Below, piece after piece: positions 61,550 to 61,801 of a stretch of 61,801 nt of DNA (within the stretch, counting starts at the first letter, position 1; each line of letters opens with the position of its first letter). The translations under genes and the position numbers were made by a program. This DNA comes from Alteribacillus persepolensis. GTDB lineage: Bacteria > Bacillota > Bacilli > Bacillales > Marinococcaceae. The stretch is from NCBI RefSeq assembly GCF_900099605.1, contig NZ_FNDK01000020.1, positions 1 through 61,801 on the forward strand. Reading direction: 5' to 3'. The notes beneath the pieces are model-generated. The model worked only from the letters and a program-made list of their open reading frames with translations. It was not told the origin of the DNA and did not search any database.

Positions 61550-61801
61550 TTTCATGGAGAGTTTGATCCTGGCTCAGGACGAACGCTGGCGGCGTGCCTA
61601 ATACATGCAAGTCGAGCGCGGGAAGCAGTCTGATCCCTTCGGGGTGACGATTGTGGAACGAGCGGCGGACGGGTGAGTAACACGTGGGCAACCTGCCTTG
61701 CAGACTGGGATAACCTCGGGAAACCGGGGCTAATACCGGATAACCAATCTCATCGCATGGAGAGATTGTAAAAGTAGGGATTATCCTTACACTGCAAGAT
61801 G
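61550..61801 (+). rRNA. 16S rRNA, 5' end (partial)
   Basis: The sequence AGAGTTTGATCCTGGCTCAG at about 61557 and the following GCTGGCGGCGTGCCTAATAC mark the start of 16S. About 252 bases are present and the gene runs off the window. The 5' end is placed by analogy with Bacillus. The variable region V1 is too short to name a genus with confidence. Confidence 0.97.

Overview
The window is a chromosomal segment of a Gram-positive, endospore-forming member of the Bacillaceae. The protein sequences are close to those of Bacillus. The gene order follows the B. subtilis origin-proximal block almost gene for gene: ctsR-mcsA-mcsB-clpC-radA-disA-yacL-ispDF-gltX-cysES-mrnC-rlmB-rae1-sigH-rpmG-secE-nusG-rplKAJL-ybxB-rpoBC-ybxF-rpsLG-fusA-tuf, then the S10/spc/alpha cluster, then ecfA1-ecfA2-ecfT-truA-rplM-rpsI and ybaK-cwlD-salA-gerD-kbaA-pdaB. 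I cannot name the genus from the 252 bases of 16S present. The window begins in the 3' end of one rRNA operon (23S, 5S, terminator) and ends in the 5' end of the next (two promoters and the start of 16S).

Region by region. 1-470 is the end of an rRNA operon. 728-1435 is an MgtC-family membrane protein. 1474-6205 is the CtsR stress operon, with a CtsR operator visible over the promoter; it makes the arginine-phosphorylation and ClpC protein quality control machinery. 6332-10122 holds genome maintenance and c-di-AMP genes (radA, disA, yacL). 10471-17567 holds isoprenoid genes, two aminoacyl-tRNA synthetases, cysteine synthesis behind a cysteine T-box, and RNA processing enzymes. 17572-22827 runs from sigH to the L10/L12 genes. 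23161-30456 is RNA polymerase beta and beta'. 30464-35339 is the str operon. 35400-50824 is one long ribosomal protein run that also makes SecY, adenylate kinase, methionine aminopeptidase, IF-1 and RNA polymerase alpha. 50969-55346 is the ECF vitamin transporter core, TruA, and L13/S9. 55675-61263 is a group of sporulation and germination genes with recognisable sigma-E and sigma-G type promoters.

The genes work together as the growth core of the cell: transcription, translation, protein export, protein quality control, and at the end the switch to sporulation (SigH, KbaA, CwlD, GerD, PdaB). Much of the interest lies in RNA-level control between genes: a cysteine T-box, L10 and L13 leaders, attenuator-like hairpins before rpoB and rplK, hairpins between rplK and rplA, rpoB and rpoC, and ybxF and rpsL, a hairpin inside the nusG ribosome-binding spacer, and a hairpin hiding the cwlD ribosome-binding site that the sigma-E start would remove.

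The only mobile element I can support is an internally deleted IS1182-type element (58050-58511) between salA and gerD. I found no phage, CRISPR array, toxin-antitoxin pair, defence system or other clearly undescribed gene system. The findings below are mostly regulatory structures and small departures from the family norm.
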